DNA of 64,000 nt, taken from positions 62,001 through 126,000 of the forward strand of contig JAUYAK010000099.1 of NCBI GenBank assembly GCA_030693515.1. The letters run 5' to 3'. Source of the DNA: Opitutaceae bacterium (GTDB taxonomy: Bacteria > Verrucomicrobiota > Verrucomicrobiia > Opitutales > Opitutaceae). The notes beneath the pieces are model-generated. The model searched no databases and was not told the DNA's origin. It saw nothing but the letters and a program-made list of their open reading frames with translations. Both the position numbers and the translations under genes were made by a program. This document shows positions 27,519 to 36,962 of the stretch, in pieces (within the stretch, counting starts at the first letter, position 1; each line of letters opens with the position of its first letter).

Positions 27519-27875
27519 GGAAGGGTTTTGCCGACCATGTGCTCGCGCCGTCAATTCCAAGCGAGCGTTCGAACTCATCGGCCGCGACTCCCGAGTGGAT
27601 CACCGCCGAGTGTCTCGAAAGAACAACCCAAGACACTTCAGTCCGGACGATTGCCCGCGTTTCACTCTGGGCCGTCCCGTTTTTGGGAGGGTAGTCGTTT
27701 CCTGTGCAAGCGCCGTCCGACCACTCGCGACGGCGCTAAATCAAGTAAACGGAGAAAACAAAAAACCTTTCGCACCGACCTGACCGTGGGACACGACTCA
27801 GATTGAATGCACCGATGCCGCACCGGACCGTTGCTTGACAAAGACCGGCGTTGGCGATGTTGACCGTGTTACCCG
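27519..27875. other. intergenic region between divergent MBL and lacI genes
   Basis: This 357-base gap has no credible ORF. It holds a perfect 9-bp inverted repeat, AGCGCCGTC (27709-27717) and GACGGCGCT (27729-27737), with an 11-base spacer and no U tract. An A-rich stretch (27741-27768) could be part of a promoter, and an operator-like motif lies over the lacI start. Both flanking genes must be transcribed from here. Confidence 0.6.
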
Positions 27876-27880
27876 TTGAA
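27866..27880 (-). promoter_or_regulatory. LacI-type operator candidate over the lacI start (site 1 of 6)
   Basis: Read on the minus strand the sequence is TTCAACGGGTAACAC, with central CG at 27874-27875. It shares the ACGGGT(A/C)A core with five other sites in this window. It covers the TTG start codon of the lacI gene (27876), an arrangement suited to autorepression. Confidence 0.45.
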
Positions 27881-28958
27881 CAAACCCGCCAAACTCATCA
27901 CACTCGGCGACATTGCCGAACTCGCCAGAGTGAGCCGAACCACGGTGTCACTCGCGTTGCGGAACAGTCCCCGCATCAGCAAACGTGTCCGCACGCAGAT
28001 TCAGTCCGTGGCCCGCAAGCTGGGGTATCGCCAGAATCCGCTGGTCACCGCGCACATGTCCTACGTGCGATCGCTGCACCCGCGCTACACCGGGCAGTGC
28101 ATCGCACTGATCGGCAACCAGGCTCTTGCGCAGATCGAGGCGGACACTCTCCGCCCATTGCGCAAATACCTCCACGCGACTCGTGCGCGTGCGCAAGGTC
28201 TCGGCTACGAACTTGAATTATTCAATCTTGCCGAGGCCGGGATGACTTCGCAGCGGCTGTCGAAAATCCTGGTCGCGCGCGGAATCACTGGCGTAATTTT
28301 CCTTCCGCTCGATGACGGCGTGGGCCTAGTCAGCCTACCGCTGGATCCAACTCCGTTCGCGATGGTCATGATCGAACATGTCTTTATCGAGCCGCGGTTG
28401 CACAAAGTCTGCGACGATCAATTTTCGACCATTGGACGAATGATCCAGCGCCTGCTCGATTTTGGTTACACTCGCATCGGAATCGCGATGTCGAGCCGCG
28501 CCGACGATCACGCCAACCACTATTGGCTGGCCGGCTACCAAGCATTTCAGTCGCTCAGCGAGCCTTCCCACCGCATCCCGCATTTTATTTCGCCGGAATG
28601 GACCAAGGAAAAATTCCTCGGGTGGTATCGCGAATGGAAACCGGAGGCGATCATCACGATCGACGAAGACGTCGTCGTATGGTTGCGTGAAGCCGGCCTG
28701 CGCGTGCCCGAGGACATCGGTTGCGCTACGCTCTATTGGAAAGATGACCGCTCCTACCTCAGCGGTTTCTACCAAAATCACGAGCACATCGGTGCCGGGG
28801 CAGTCGACTTGGTCGCATCCCAACTTTATCACAACGAACGCGGACTTCCCTTCGAACAAAAAACCATGTTGGTTGAGGCGGTGTGGAAAGTGGGTAAGAC
28901 TCTTGTGCGGAAAACGCCGGCTGGCACGCACTCGCCGTTGCGCGTCTGGACTCGATAA
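27876..28958 (+). CDS. LacI-family transcriptional regulator
   Basis: This is a 360-residue regulator. The DNA-binding domain is unmistakable: LITLGDIAELARVSRTTVSL (about 7-26), then ALRNSPRISKRVRTQIQSVA and KLGYRQNP. A periplasmic-binding-protein-like sensor follows (about 65-345; GITGVIFLPLD, GYTRIGIAMSS and GCATLYWKDDRSYLSG). The start is the rare TTG at 27876: an in-frame TGA at 27861 rules out an upstream start, and the HTH begins only a few codons later. An operator-like motif overlaps this start. It precedes the GH101-like/ABC unit, so it probably represses oligosaccharide uptake genes until a ligand binds. Confidence 0.93.
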   Translation: MNKPAKLITLGDIAELARVSRTTVSLALRNSPRISKRVRTQIQSVARKLGYRQNPLVTAHMSYVRSLHPRYTGQCIALIGNQALAQIEADTLRPLRKYLHATRARAQGLGYELELFNLAEAGMTSQRLSKILVARGITGVIFLPLDDGVGLVSLPLDPTPFAMVMIEHVFIEPRLHKVCDDQFSTIGRMIQRLLDFGYTRIGIAMSSRADDHANHYWLAGYQAFQSLSEPSHRIPHFISPEWTKEKFLGWYREWKPEAIITIDEDVVVWLREAGLRVPEDIGCATLYWKDDRSYLSGFYQNHEHIGAGAVDLVASQLYHNERGLPFEQKTMLVEAVWKVGKTLVRKTPAGTHSPLRVWTR

Positions 28959-28999
28959 GACCGCGGGGTTGTCGGTGCTCGACCAGTTTCCGGTAGCCC

Positions 29000-29015
29000 G
29001 TATTACGGATAAAAC
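29000..29015 (+). promoter_or_regulatory. LacI-type operator candidate upstream of GH101-like gene (site 2 of 6)
   Basis: GTATTACGGATAAAAC has its central CG at 29006-29007, about 110 bases before the start at 29119. Thirteen of its first 15 bases match the ligA site (GTATTACGGGTAAAC at 34631), strong similarity for two non-coding gaps 5.6 kb apart. Confidence 0.5.
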
Positions 29016-29118
29016 GTCAACCTGCTGGAAGCTTCAATGGTGACAACATCGGATGCGGTGGTTTCTCCGCACTTCACGGATCGTGCGGCACACATTCACC
29101 CCCGACCCGACGATTGTC

Positions 29119-31014
29119 ATGAAAATCCTAACGCTTTTCGCAGCGCTCCTTTTGGCCGGTTCGTGCCTTGCCCAATCGATTGAGACCTCGCGCTTCCGTG
29201 TCAGTCTGCACGACGGCGGCGCGCTGGAAGTCGTGGACAAGATCGCTTCCGTTACCTGGCGCCAGCCCGCCTCAAGAGTGAAAATCTCGCAGACTGCGGC
29301 GACTACCAGCGAGATCAGATTCACGGTCAACGATACCGTCGCAGTCCGCGTCAGGGTGAGCGACAGCTCGGTCGAACTCACCCTCAACGGGAATGACCGC
29401 TCCATCGAGGGCATCGAGTATCCCACAGGCTTCACGCTCCCAGATGCCACCAGCGCCCAAACCCTCCTGCTGCCCTACTGCGCGGGCATGGCCATTCCGT
29501 TCGCCGCAAAGGATCGAGCCGACCTCAAGCGCGCCGCCGACTACTACGACGCCTGTAACAACCAGATGGGACTCACGATGCCGTGGATCGCCACCACGGA
29601 TGGCCGGGCCGGATCGCTAATGCTGGTCGAGACCCCGTTCGACGCTCGTTTCAAGGTCTGGACGGACAGCGCCGGCTACCAATACAGCACGGCTTGGAAG
29701 GACACCAAGGGCCGCCTCGGCTACGAGCGCCGCGTGCGGTATTATTTTTCCGCCATCGGCGGAGCCGTCGCGCTCTGCAAGGTCTACCGCGAGCATGCGC
29801 GGGCCGAGGGCCTGCTGGTGACGCTTATGGAAAAGCAAAAGACCATCCCAGCGATCGAACGCTTCCTCGGAGCCATGAGCCTTTGGGTGGTCGAGTGGCC
29901 AGACTTGGATCTCTTCAAGTCTATGAAGAACGCGGGGATTGACCGGGCGTTGGTAAGTTTCCACACGACGGAGAAAATCCCACCCGGCACTGTCAACCGC
30001 TACGGCCACAACACCACCTATGAGCCGATGACGCGAGACTTCACGAACCAGTTGCACGCGCTCGGCTATCTCGCAGGTCGCTACGACTACTACCGCACCA
30101 TCTACCCGCCCGACGACTCGGGTCGCGGCGGCAACGGCTGGATCATGCGGTTCACGGGCTATCCCGAGCAGCTTTCCCATGACGAAAATGGCAAAGTCCG
30201 CGCCGGCTTCCAAGGCGGCAACGTCGCGCCTGGCACACCCCTGCGTGGCCAGCGTTGCTCGAAATGTCAGTATGAGATGGCTCAGGTCTATATTCCCTTG
30301 GACGTGGACCGCACAGGATACGACGCGCGCCTGCTCGACGCCGTCTGCGCCGTGAGCTGGCAAGAGTGCTACAACCCAGCGCACCCCACCACTCGAATTG
30401 AGGACATGGAATGGCGCCGCAAACAGCTCCGGGTCGCGGTAGAGAGCAGCCAGATCACAGGCACCGAACATATGGCGCATTGGGCCGTCCCGCACGCAGT
30501 GTATGCTGAGGCCCCCACGACCTTTGTTCGCTTTGCTGCTTACCGTGAGAGTTTCAATGCCCAACCGTTCGAAACCCCGCCGGGATACAGCTCCGTAGTT
30601 CTTGATGAGCGCCTGCGTTTTCCTCTTTGGCAGCTCGTGTTTCACGATGCGGTGGTGGTGACCAACCGCTGGACCTTCGCCGCCAACCGCTACGCCGACG
30701 AGAAGGTCTGGGACAAGGAGGATCTCATCAATCTCCTCCATGGACACATGCCGACGTTCATGCTCAACCGCGAGAACTACACCGCCAAGGCGGTCCACTT
30801 CCTGAAAACGTTCCGCACCGTCTGCGAGTGGAACCGTGAGATCGGCTACGAAGAGATGACCGACTTCCGCTGGCTCACCCCCGATGGCAGCGTGCAACAG
30901 GCCGTCTATGCCTCGGGCCGCAGCATGGTCGTCAACTTTGGCGACCAAGAGTTCGCACTCTCTGCGACCGAGCGTGTGCCAGCGCACGGTTTCCTAATGT
31001 CCAAGATCCGCTGA
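29119..31014 (+). CDS. secreted GH101/GH129-like (DUF5696-type) glycosidase
   Basis: This is a 631-residue protein from ATG 29119, where a signal peptide begins (MKILTLFAALLLAGSCLAQS); the frame continues upstream to 29053 without a usable N-terminus. An N-terminal beta-sandwich (20-235) precedes a TIM barrel (about 275-560) with RALVSFHTTEKIPPGTVNRY, HALGYLAGRYDYYRTIYPPD, VYIPLDVDRTGYDARLLDAV and SSQITGTEHMAHW. A small C-terminal beta-domain closes it (GSVQQAVYASGRSMVVNFGD). The arrangement resembles GH101/GH129 endo-alpha-N-acetylgalactosaminidase relatives. Function is inferred at fold level only. The ABC system begins 20 bases later, so its oligosaccharide product may be the transported sugar. 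Confidence 0.68.
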   Translation: MKILTLFAALLLAGSCLAQSIETSRFRVSLHDGGALEVVDKIASVTWRQPASRVKISQTAATTSEIRFTVNDTVAVRVRVSDSSVELTLNGNDRSIEGIEYPTGFTLPDATSAQTLLLPYCAGMAIPFAAKDRADLKRAADYYDACNNQMGLTMPWIATTDGRAGSLMLVETPFDARFKVWTDSAGYQYSTAWKDTKGRLGYERRVRYYFSAIGGAVALCKVYREHARAEGLLVTLMEKQKTIPAIERFLGAMSLWVVEWPDLDLFKSMKNAGIDRALVSFHTTEKIPPGTVNRYGHNTTYEPMTRDFTNQLHALGYLAGRYDYYRTIYPPDDSGRGGNGWIMRFTGYPEQLSHDENGKVRAGFQGGNVAPGTPLRGQRCSKCQYEMAQVYIPLDVDRTGYDARLLDAVCAVSWQECYNPAHPTTRIEDMEWRRKQLRVAVESSQITGTEHMAHWAVPHAVYAEAPTTFVRFAAYRESFNAQPFETPPGYSSVVLDERLRFPLWQLVFHDAVVVTNRWTFAANRYADEKVWDKEDLINLLHGHMPTFMLNRENYTAKAVHFLKTFRTVCEWNREIGYEEMTDFRWLTPDGSVQQAVYASGRSMVVNFGDQEFALSATERVPAHGFLMSKIR

Positions 31015-31034
31015 TCAGTGCCCTCCTCCTCCCC

Positions 31035-32426
31035 ATGAGCCCCTTCGGCCGCGCCCGCGTTCTGCGACGCGGCGTGCTTGGCGCGGTGCTTGCGACCACA
31101 TTTCTGCGCGCCGCGCCGGATGCCGGTCGCATCCATCTCTCGTATTGGGAAAAATGGGCCGGCATCGACAGCGCCGGAATGCGCGCGGTCGTCGCCGCGT
31201 TCAACGAGGCGCAAAGCCGCTACGTCGTCGAGTATCTCCCTGTTTCGCAGATTGAGCGCAAGGTAGTCGTCGCCACCGCCGGCGGCGATCCTCCCGACAT
31301 CGCAGGGCTCTGGGCGCAAAACGTCGCCTCCTTCGCCGACAACGAAGCCATCCTCCCGCTCGAGGATCTTGTCCGCCGCGACGGCGGCACCACGGACCAA
31401 TGGCTCGCCCGCTACTATCCGGTTTACGCCGACATCTGCCGCCACCAGGGCCGCATGTTCGCCGCCGTCAGCACGCCCGCCACGATCGCGTTGCACTGGA
31501 ACAAGGCGCTTTTCCGCGAAGTCGGCCTCGACCCCGAACGCCCGCCGCGAACCCTTGCCGAACTCGACGAGTTCTCTCGCCGCCTCGCCAAACGCGATCC
31601 AGCGACGGGTGCGATCCTGCGCCTCGGCTTCCTCCCGCAGGAGCCGGATTGGTGGCCGTGGCTGTATTGCGCCTGGTTCGGGGGCCAGCTCTTCGATGGT
31701 CGCGCGGTCACGCTCGGCACCGACCCGCGCAATCTCGCGGCGATGCGCTGGGTGGCGGGCTACACGCGTGACGCCGGCCTCGCGTCGGTGACTACCTTCG
31801 CTTCCGGGTTTGGAAAATACGGCACGCCCCAGACCGCGTTTCTCAATGGAAAAATCGCGATGATGTTTCAGGGCGTTTGGTTCAACAACTTCATCCAAAA
31901 ATTCAGGCCCGGTCTCGACTACGGCGTGGCGCCGTTCCCCGCCGCTCAAGCGGGCGTCGAGGATTTCACGCTGGCCGAAGCCGATGTGCTCGTAATCCCG
32001 CGCGGCGCGCGGCACGCCGACGGCGCGTGGGAGTTCATCAAGTTCGTCAATTCGCACAACGCGCACGCGCAAAATCGCAGCGAGCTTCAGGGCATGGAGC
32101 TGCTTTGTTTCTTGCAGCAGAAGAATTCCCCGCTGCGCGACTGGAGTCCGTTCTTCACCCAGCACCATCCGCACCCGCATATCGCCGAGTTCCGCCGACT
32201 CAGTGCGAGCCCGCATGCCATTCGTATCCCCGACGTGGGCGTGTGGCAGGAATACGACCGCGAATGCAAGGCCATGTTCGAGCGCGTGCGCCTGCTCGTC
32301 GCCACACCCGAGGAAGCCATCGCCTACACGCATGCCCGCGTGAGCGCCAGTTGGGCCCGCCATCAACTCAGCCTCGTGAGGCACGGCCAGCTCGCCGAAG
32401 CGCCGTCTCCGACTCGCGCACCATGA
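31035..32426 (+). CDS. sugar ABC transporter substrate-binding protein
   Basis: This is a 463-residue extracytoplasmic binding protein of the MalE/UgpB class (SBP family 1). It has a signal region (VLGAVLATTFLRAAPDAG), then LSYWEKWAGIDSAGMRAVVA, FNEAQSRYVVEYLPV, GGDPPDIAGLWAQNVASFAD, LHWNKALFREVGLDPERPP and KIAMMFQGVWFNNFI. No lipobox cysteine follows the signal, so it is probably a free periplasmic protein. Its stop overlaps the next start (ATGA at 32423-32426). It delivers an oligosaccharide, or possibly a glycoside, to the two permeases downstream. Confidence 0.92.
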   Translation: MSPFGRARVLRRGVLGAVLATTFLRAAPDAGRIHLSYWEKWAGIDSAGMRAVVAAFNEAQSRYVVEYLPVSQIERKVVVATAGGDPPDIAGLWAQNVASFADNEAILPLEDLVRRDGGTTDQWLARYYPVYADICRHQGRMFAAVSTPATIALHWNKALFREVGLDPERPPRTLAELDEFSRRLAKRDPATGAILRLGFLPQEPDWWPWLYCAWFGGQLFDGRAVTLGTDPRNLAAMRWVAGYTRDAGLASVTTFASGFGKYGTPQTAFLNGKIAMMFQGVWFNNFIQKFRPGLDYGVAPFPAAQAGVEDFTLAEADVLVIPRGARHADGAWEFIKFVNSHNAHAQNRSELQGMELLCFLQQKNSPLRDWSPFFTQHHPHPHIAEFRRLSASPHAIRIPDVGVWQEYDRECKAMFERVRLLVATPEEAIAYTHARVSASWARHQLSLVRHGQLAEAPSPTRAP

Positions 32427-33313
32427 CTCCGCGCGACCGCCGCAGCCTCCTCTCCGGCCTCGGTTTCACCAGCCTGTGGATTGTCGGCTTCGGCACGTTC
32501 GTGGCCTATCCCATGCTCGCTTCGCTGTTCTACAGCTTCTGCGACTACTCGATTCTCAAGTCGCCCGTGTGGTGCGGGTTCGAAAACTATCAGACACTCG
32601 TGCGCGACGACCTGTTCTGGAAATCCCTCCGCAACACCCTGTTTTTTGCCGGGCTCGCCGTGCCGCTCGGCACGATCACGGCCCTCTCGCTGGCTCTGCT
32701 CCTCAACTGCGAGGTGCGCGGCCGGGCTTTTTTTCGCACGCTCTTTTACCTGCCCTCCATCGTCCCCGTCGTCGCCTCCTCGATGCTCTGGCTGTGGATG
32801 CTCAACGGAAAATTCGGGCTGATCAACGCGCTCCTCGCGCCCGTGCTCGCGCCGTTCGGCCTGACGCCTCCGGTGTGGCTCGCCGATCCTGCGTGGGCCA
32901 AACCCGCGCTCGTCATGATGAGCCTCTGGGGCGTGGGCAACGCGATGGTGATCTACCTCGCCGGCCTGCAAAACGTCCCGCGCGAACTCTACGAGGCCGC
33001 CGCCATTGACGGCGCCGGCGCTTGGCCGCGCTTCCGGCATATCACGCTCCCGACCATCGCACCCGTGATCTATTTCAACGTGATCATGGGGCTCATCAAC
33101 GCGCTTCAGATCTTCACGCAGGCGTTCGTCATCGCCGAGGGCGCCGAGGGCAATCCGGCCCGCTCCACGCTCTTCTACACGCCCTATCTGTTTTCGACCG
33201 CGTTCTACGATCTGCGCATGGGCTACGCGAGCGCGATGGCCTGGGTGCTCTTCGCGCTCATCGCCGGCCTCGCCTGGCTGGCCACGCGACTGATGCGCGA
33301 CTCGCTGCACTGA
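32423..33313 (+). CDS. sugar ABC transporter permease (MalF/UgpA type)
   Basis: This is a 296-residue inner-membrane protein with six predicted TM helices, from ATG 32423 (coupled to the binding protein gene). The longer open frame starting at 31877 is a shadow over the binding protein. The EAA loop that docks the ATPase is YEAAAIDGAGAWPRFRHITL. Other family segments include VWCGFENYQTLVRD and FYLPSIVPVVASSMLWLW. It pairs with the permease at 33346. Confidence 0.93.
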   Translation: MTPRDRRSLLSGLGFTSLWIVGFGTFVAYPMLASLFYSFCDYSILKSPVWCGFENYQTLVRDDLFWKSLRNTLFFAGLAVPLGTITALSLALLLNCEVRGRAFFRTLFYLPSIVPVVASSMLWLWMLNGKFGLINALLAPVLAPFGLTPPVWLADPAWAKPALVMMSLWGVGNAMVIYLAGLQNVPRELYEAAAIDGAGAWPRFRHITLPTIAPVIYFNVIMGLINALQIFTQAFVIAEGAEGNPARSTLFYTPYLFSTAFYDLRMGYASAMAWVLFALIAGLAWLATRLMRDSLH

Positions 33314-33345
33314 GCGCCGCGCCCCACGAAGCCTTGGCCCGTCGC

Positions 33346-34584
33346 ATGGAAACAGCCGCTGAAAAATCGCCCGCGCCGGTTCGTGCCTCGCGCGCGCGGG
33401 CGAGCCGCAGGCAATACGTGATCTACGGTCTGCTCGCGTGCGCCGCGCTGGTGTTCCTCACGCCGCTCGCGTGGCTGCTCGCGACCTCGCTCAAGCCGGT
33501 CGAGCAGACCATGTCGATGCCGCCCACCTGGATCCCGCGCACCCACTCCGCGTTGCTTGACGGCGAGCGCGTCGAAGTCTCCCGCGATTACCAGGTCACG
33601 CAGCCGGGCGTCATCGCCGAGATCACCGCCGGTCCCGAAGCGGGCCGACGCCTGCTGTTCACCGACGAGCAGGCAGCGGCGCGCCAGGCCGAGATTCGCG
33701 TGCTCCATCGCGTCGAGTCCGGCTGGTGGCGCGTCACCGAGCGCTCCGCCACCAACATCGTCGCCCGCACCGCGCGCTGGGACGTGGTGCCGCCCGAAGC
33801 GATCGAGTCGCGCGTGCGTTTCCGCTGGGAGAATTATCCGAAGGCCCTCGTCGCGCTCAGCGGAAAGAGCGTCGAGGAGATCGAGGCCGAGGCGCGGCGC
33901 GGCGCTTCCGCGCCTGCCGCCGCCGCGCCGGCCAGCGACGCCCCGGGCTTTTCGACCTTTCTCGGCAACACCCTCACCGTGTGCGTGCTCGGCGTGCTCG
34001 GCGTCGTGTTTTCCAATGCGCTCGTCGCCTACGGCTTCGCGCGCCTGCGCTGGCGAGGACGCGACACATTTTTCGCCATCACGCTCGCCACGATGATGGT
34101 GCCGTTCCCCGTGCTCGTCGTGCCGCTCTACGGATTGTTCAAGCAGCTCGGCTGGATCGGCACGCTGCTGCCGCTCTGGGCGCCGGCGTGGTTCGCCAGC
34201 GCGTTCAACATTTTTCTTCTGCGCCAGTTCTTCCGCACGATCCCCGAGGAGCTGAGCGAGGCGGCGCGAATCGACGGTTGCAGCGAGTTCGCCATCTTCT
34301 GGCGCATCATCCTGCCGCTCAGCAAACCGGCGCTCGCGACCGCCGCACTCCTCCATTTTCTCTTTGCGTGGAACGACTTCATGGGGCCGCTCCTCTACCT
34401 CACGCGCCAAAAATCCTTCACGCTCGCGCTCGCGCTGCAAAGCTACCAGTCGCAGCAAAGCGGCGTGCAATGGCACTACCTCATGGCCGCGAGCGCCGTG
34501 ACCATCCTGCCCATCGTGCTGTTGTTTTTCTTCGCGCAGAAAACGTTTATTCAGGGTATCGCGACCACCGGTTCGCGTAGCTAA
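33346..34584 (+). CDS. sugar ABC transporter permease (MalG type) with periplasmic insert
   Basis: This is a 412-residue permease from ATG 33346. TM1 (about 24-47) is followed by MPPTWIPR, which in ordinary MalG proteins leads within about 15 residues to NY..AL. Here roughly 95 extra residues (about 65-160) come first, before WENYPKALVAL. A second Ala/Pro-rich stretch (185-200) precedes FLGNTLTVCVLG. The EAA loop is SEAARIDGCSEFAIFWRIIL. The insert, rich in charged residues and beta-strand-like (RLLFTDEQAAARQAEIRVLH), should lie outside the membrane and may contact the binding protein. No ABC ATPase gene is present in the window, so a shared MsiK-like ATPase must serve it. Confidence 0.92.
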   Translation: METAAEKSPAPVRASRARASRRQYVIYGLLACAALVFLTPLAWLLATSLKPVEQTMSMPPTWIPRTHSALLDGERVEVSRDYQVTQPGVIAEITAGPEAGRRLLFTDEQAAARQAEIRVLHRVESGWWRVTERSATNIVARTARWDVVPPEAIESRVRFRWENYPKALVALSGKSVEEIEAEARRGASAPAAAAPASDAPGFSTFLGNTLTVCVLGVLGVVFSNALVAYGFARLRWRGRDTFFAITLATMMVPFPVLVVPLYGLFKQLGWIGTLLPLWAPAWFASAFNIFLLRQFFRTIPEELSEAARIDGCSEFAIFWRIILPLSKPALATAALLHFLFAWNDFMGPLLYLTRQKSFTLALALQSYQSQQSGVQWHYLMAASAVTILPIVLLFFFAQKTFIQGIATTGSRS

Positions 34585-34630
34585 TCACGAGCGCCGCTCG
34601 CGTGGCTTCGCCCGGGCGCACCCGACTCAA

Positions 34631-34645
34631 GTATTACGGGTAAAC
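34631..34645 (+). promoter_or_regulatory. LacI-type operator candidate upstream of ligA (site 3 of 6)
   Basis: GTATTACGGGTAAAC has its central CG at 34637-34638, about 100 bases before ligA. It is nearly identical to the site upstream of the GH101-like gene. It is separated from the perfect palindrome at 34647 by a single base. Confidence 0.5.
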
Positions 34646-34646
34646 T

Positions 34647-34660
34647 GCCAAACGTTTGGC
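34647..34660. promoter_or_regulatory. perfect 14-bp palindrome upstream of ligA
   Basis: GCCAAACGTTTGGC is its own reverse complement, centred on CG. Perfect 12-16-bp palindromes with central CG are typical LacI/GalR or related operators. It lies 76 bases before the proposed ligA start and next to the shared motif. The cognate regulator is unknown; no LysR, IclR or MarR regulator of aromatic catabolism is encoded in the window. Confidence 0.5.
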
Positions 34661-34736
34661 CGCCCTTGAGTAGTTGGACTGTGTTCCGGTCGCCCCCTGT
34701 TCCGATGAATCGAACTACACCAACCCCGCTTCCGCA

Positions 34737-35998
<1,262 letters not shown>

Positions 35999-36007
35999 TT
36001 CGCACCT

Positions 36008-36949
36008 ATGAAAATCGTCATGGTCGGCCAAGGGGCGTTTGGGCAGAAGCACCTCGATGCGATTGCCACAATTGCCGGCATCGAAGTCGTGAGCTTGTGC
36101 GGCGGCAGCGCAGACTCCACGCGCGACGTCGCGAAAGCGCGCGGCATCCCGCACTGGACGACCGATCTCGCGGAGAGTCTCCGCCAACCCGGCGTCGAGG
36201 CGGCGATCATCGCGTCGCCCACGACCCTCCATGCGGCACAGGGATTGCAGTGCCTTGAGGCGGGCAAGCACGTCCACATCGAGATCCCCATCGCCGACAA
36301 TCTCGCCGACGCCCAGCGCCTCGTGGAGGCACAGAGGAGGACCGGTCTCGTCGCGATGGCCGGCCATACGCGCCGCTTCAACCCGAGCCACCAGTGGATT
36401 CATCGGAAGATCACGGCGGGCGAGTTGAAGATTCAACAGATGGACGTGCAGACGTATTTTTTCCGCCGCACGAACACGAACGCCCTGGGCCACTCGCGCA
36501 GCTGGACCGATCACCTGCTCTGGCACCACGCGTGCCACACAGTGGATCTGTTCCAATATCAGACGGGCGAGGTCGTCTCGAAACTCCACGCGCTACAAGG
36601 CCCGATGCACCCGACACTCGGCATCGCGATGGACATGAGCATCGGCATGAAGACGCCCTCCGGGGCGCTCTGCACGCTCTCGCTGTCGTTCAACAACGAC
36701 GGCCCGCTCGGCACGTTCTTCCGCTACATCTGCGACAACGGCACCTACATTGCACGCTACGACGACCTAATTGACGGCAAGGACAACAAGATCGACGTCT
36801 CGAAAGTCGACGTGTCGATGAACGGCATCGAATTGCAGGATCGCGAGTTTTTCGCCGCCATCCGCGAGCGCCGTGAACCCAACGCCAGCGTCGCGCAAGT
36901 GCTCGGCGCGATGCGGACGCTGGACCGTCTGGAACAGTCGCTCGGATAG
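36008..36949 (+). CDS. ligC: 4-carboxy-2-hydroxymuconate-6-semialdehyde dehydrogenase
   Basis: This is a 313-residue Gfo/Idh/MocA-family oxidoreductase. It oxidises the hemiacetal form of the LigAB product to 2-pyrone-4,6-dicarboxylate with NAD(P)+. The Rossmann motif is VGQGAFGQKH (6-15). Diagnostic LigC segments follow: HVHIEIPIADNLADA, GHTRRFNPSHQWIH, QQMDVQTYFFRR, SWTDHLLWHHACHTVDLF and DVSKVDVSMNGIELQDREF. This conservation separates it from generic sugar oxidoreductases of the same family. It lies 9 bases after ligB and 13 before the aldo/keto reductase. Confidence 0.95.
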   Translation: MKIVMVGQGAFGQKHLDAIATIAGIEVVSLCGGSADSTRDVAKARGIPHWTTDLAESLRQPGVEAAIIASPTTLHAAQGLQCLEAGKHVHIEIPIADNLADAQRLVEAQRRTGLVAMAGHTRRFNPSHQWIHRKITAGELKIQQMDVQTYFFRRTNTNALGHSRSWTDHLLWHHACHTVDLFQYQTGEVVSKLHALQGPMHPTLGIAMDMSIGMKTPSGALCTLSLSFNNDGPLGTFFRYICDNGTYIARYDDLIDGKDNKIDVSKVDVSMNGIELQDREFFAAIRERREPNASVAQVLGAMRTLDRLEQSLG

Positions 36950-36962
36950 TGCGCACGCCACC

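Noticed and set aside
27709-27737. Rho-independent terminator upstream of lacI
   Set aside because: The 9-bp stem is perfect but neither strand has a following T tract, and it lies between divergent genes where no transcript needs to end.
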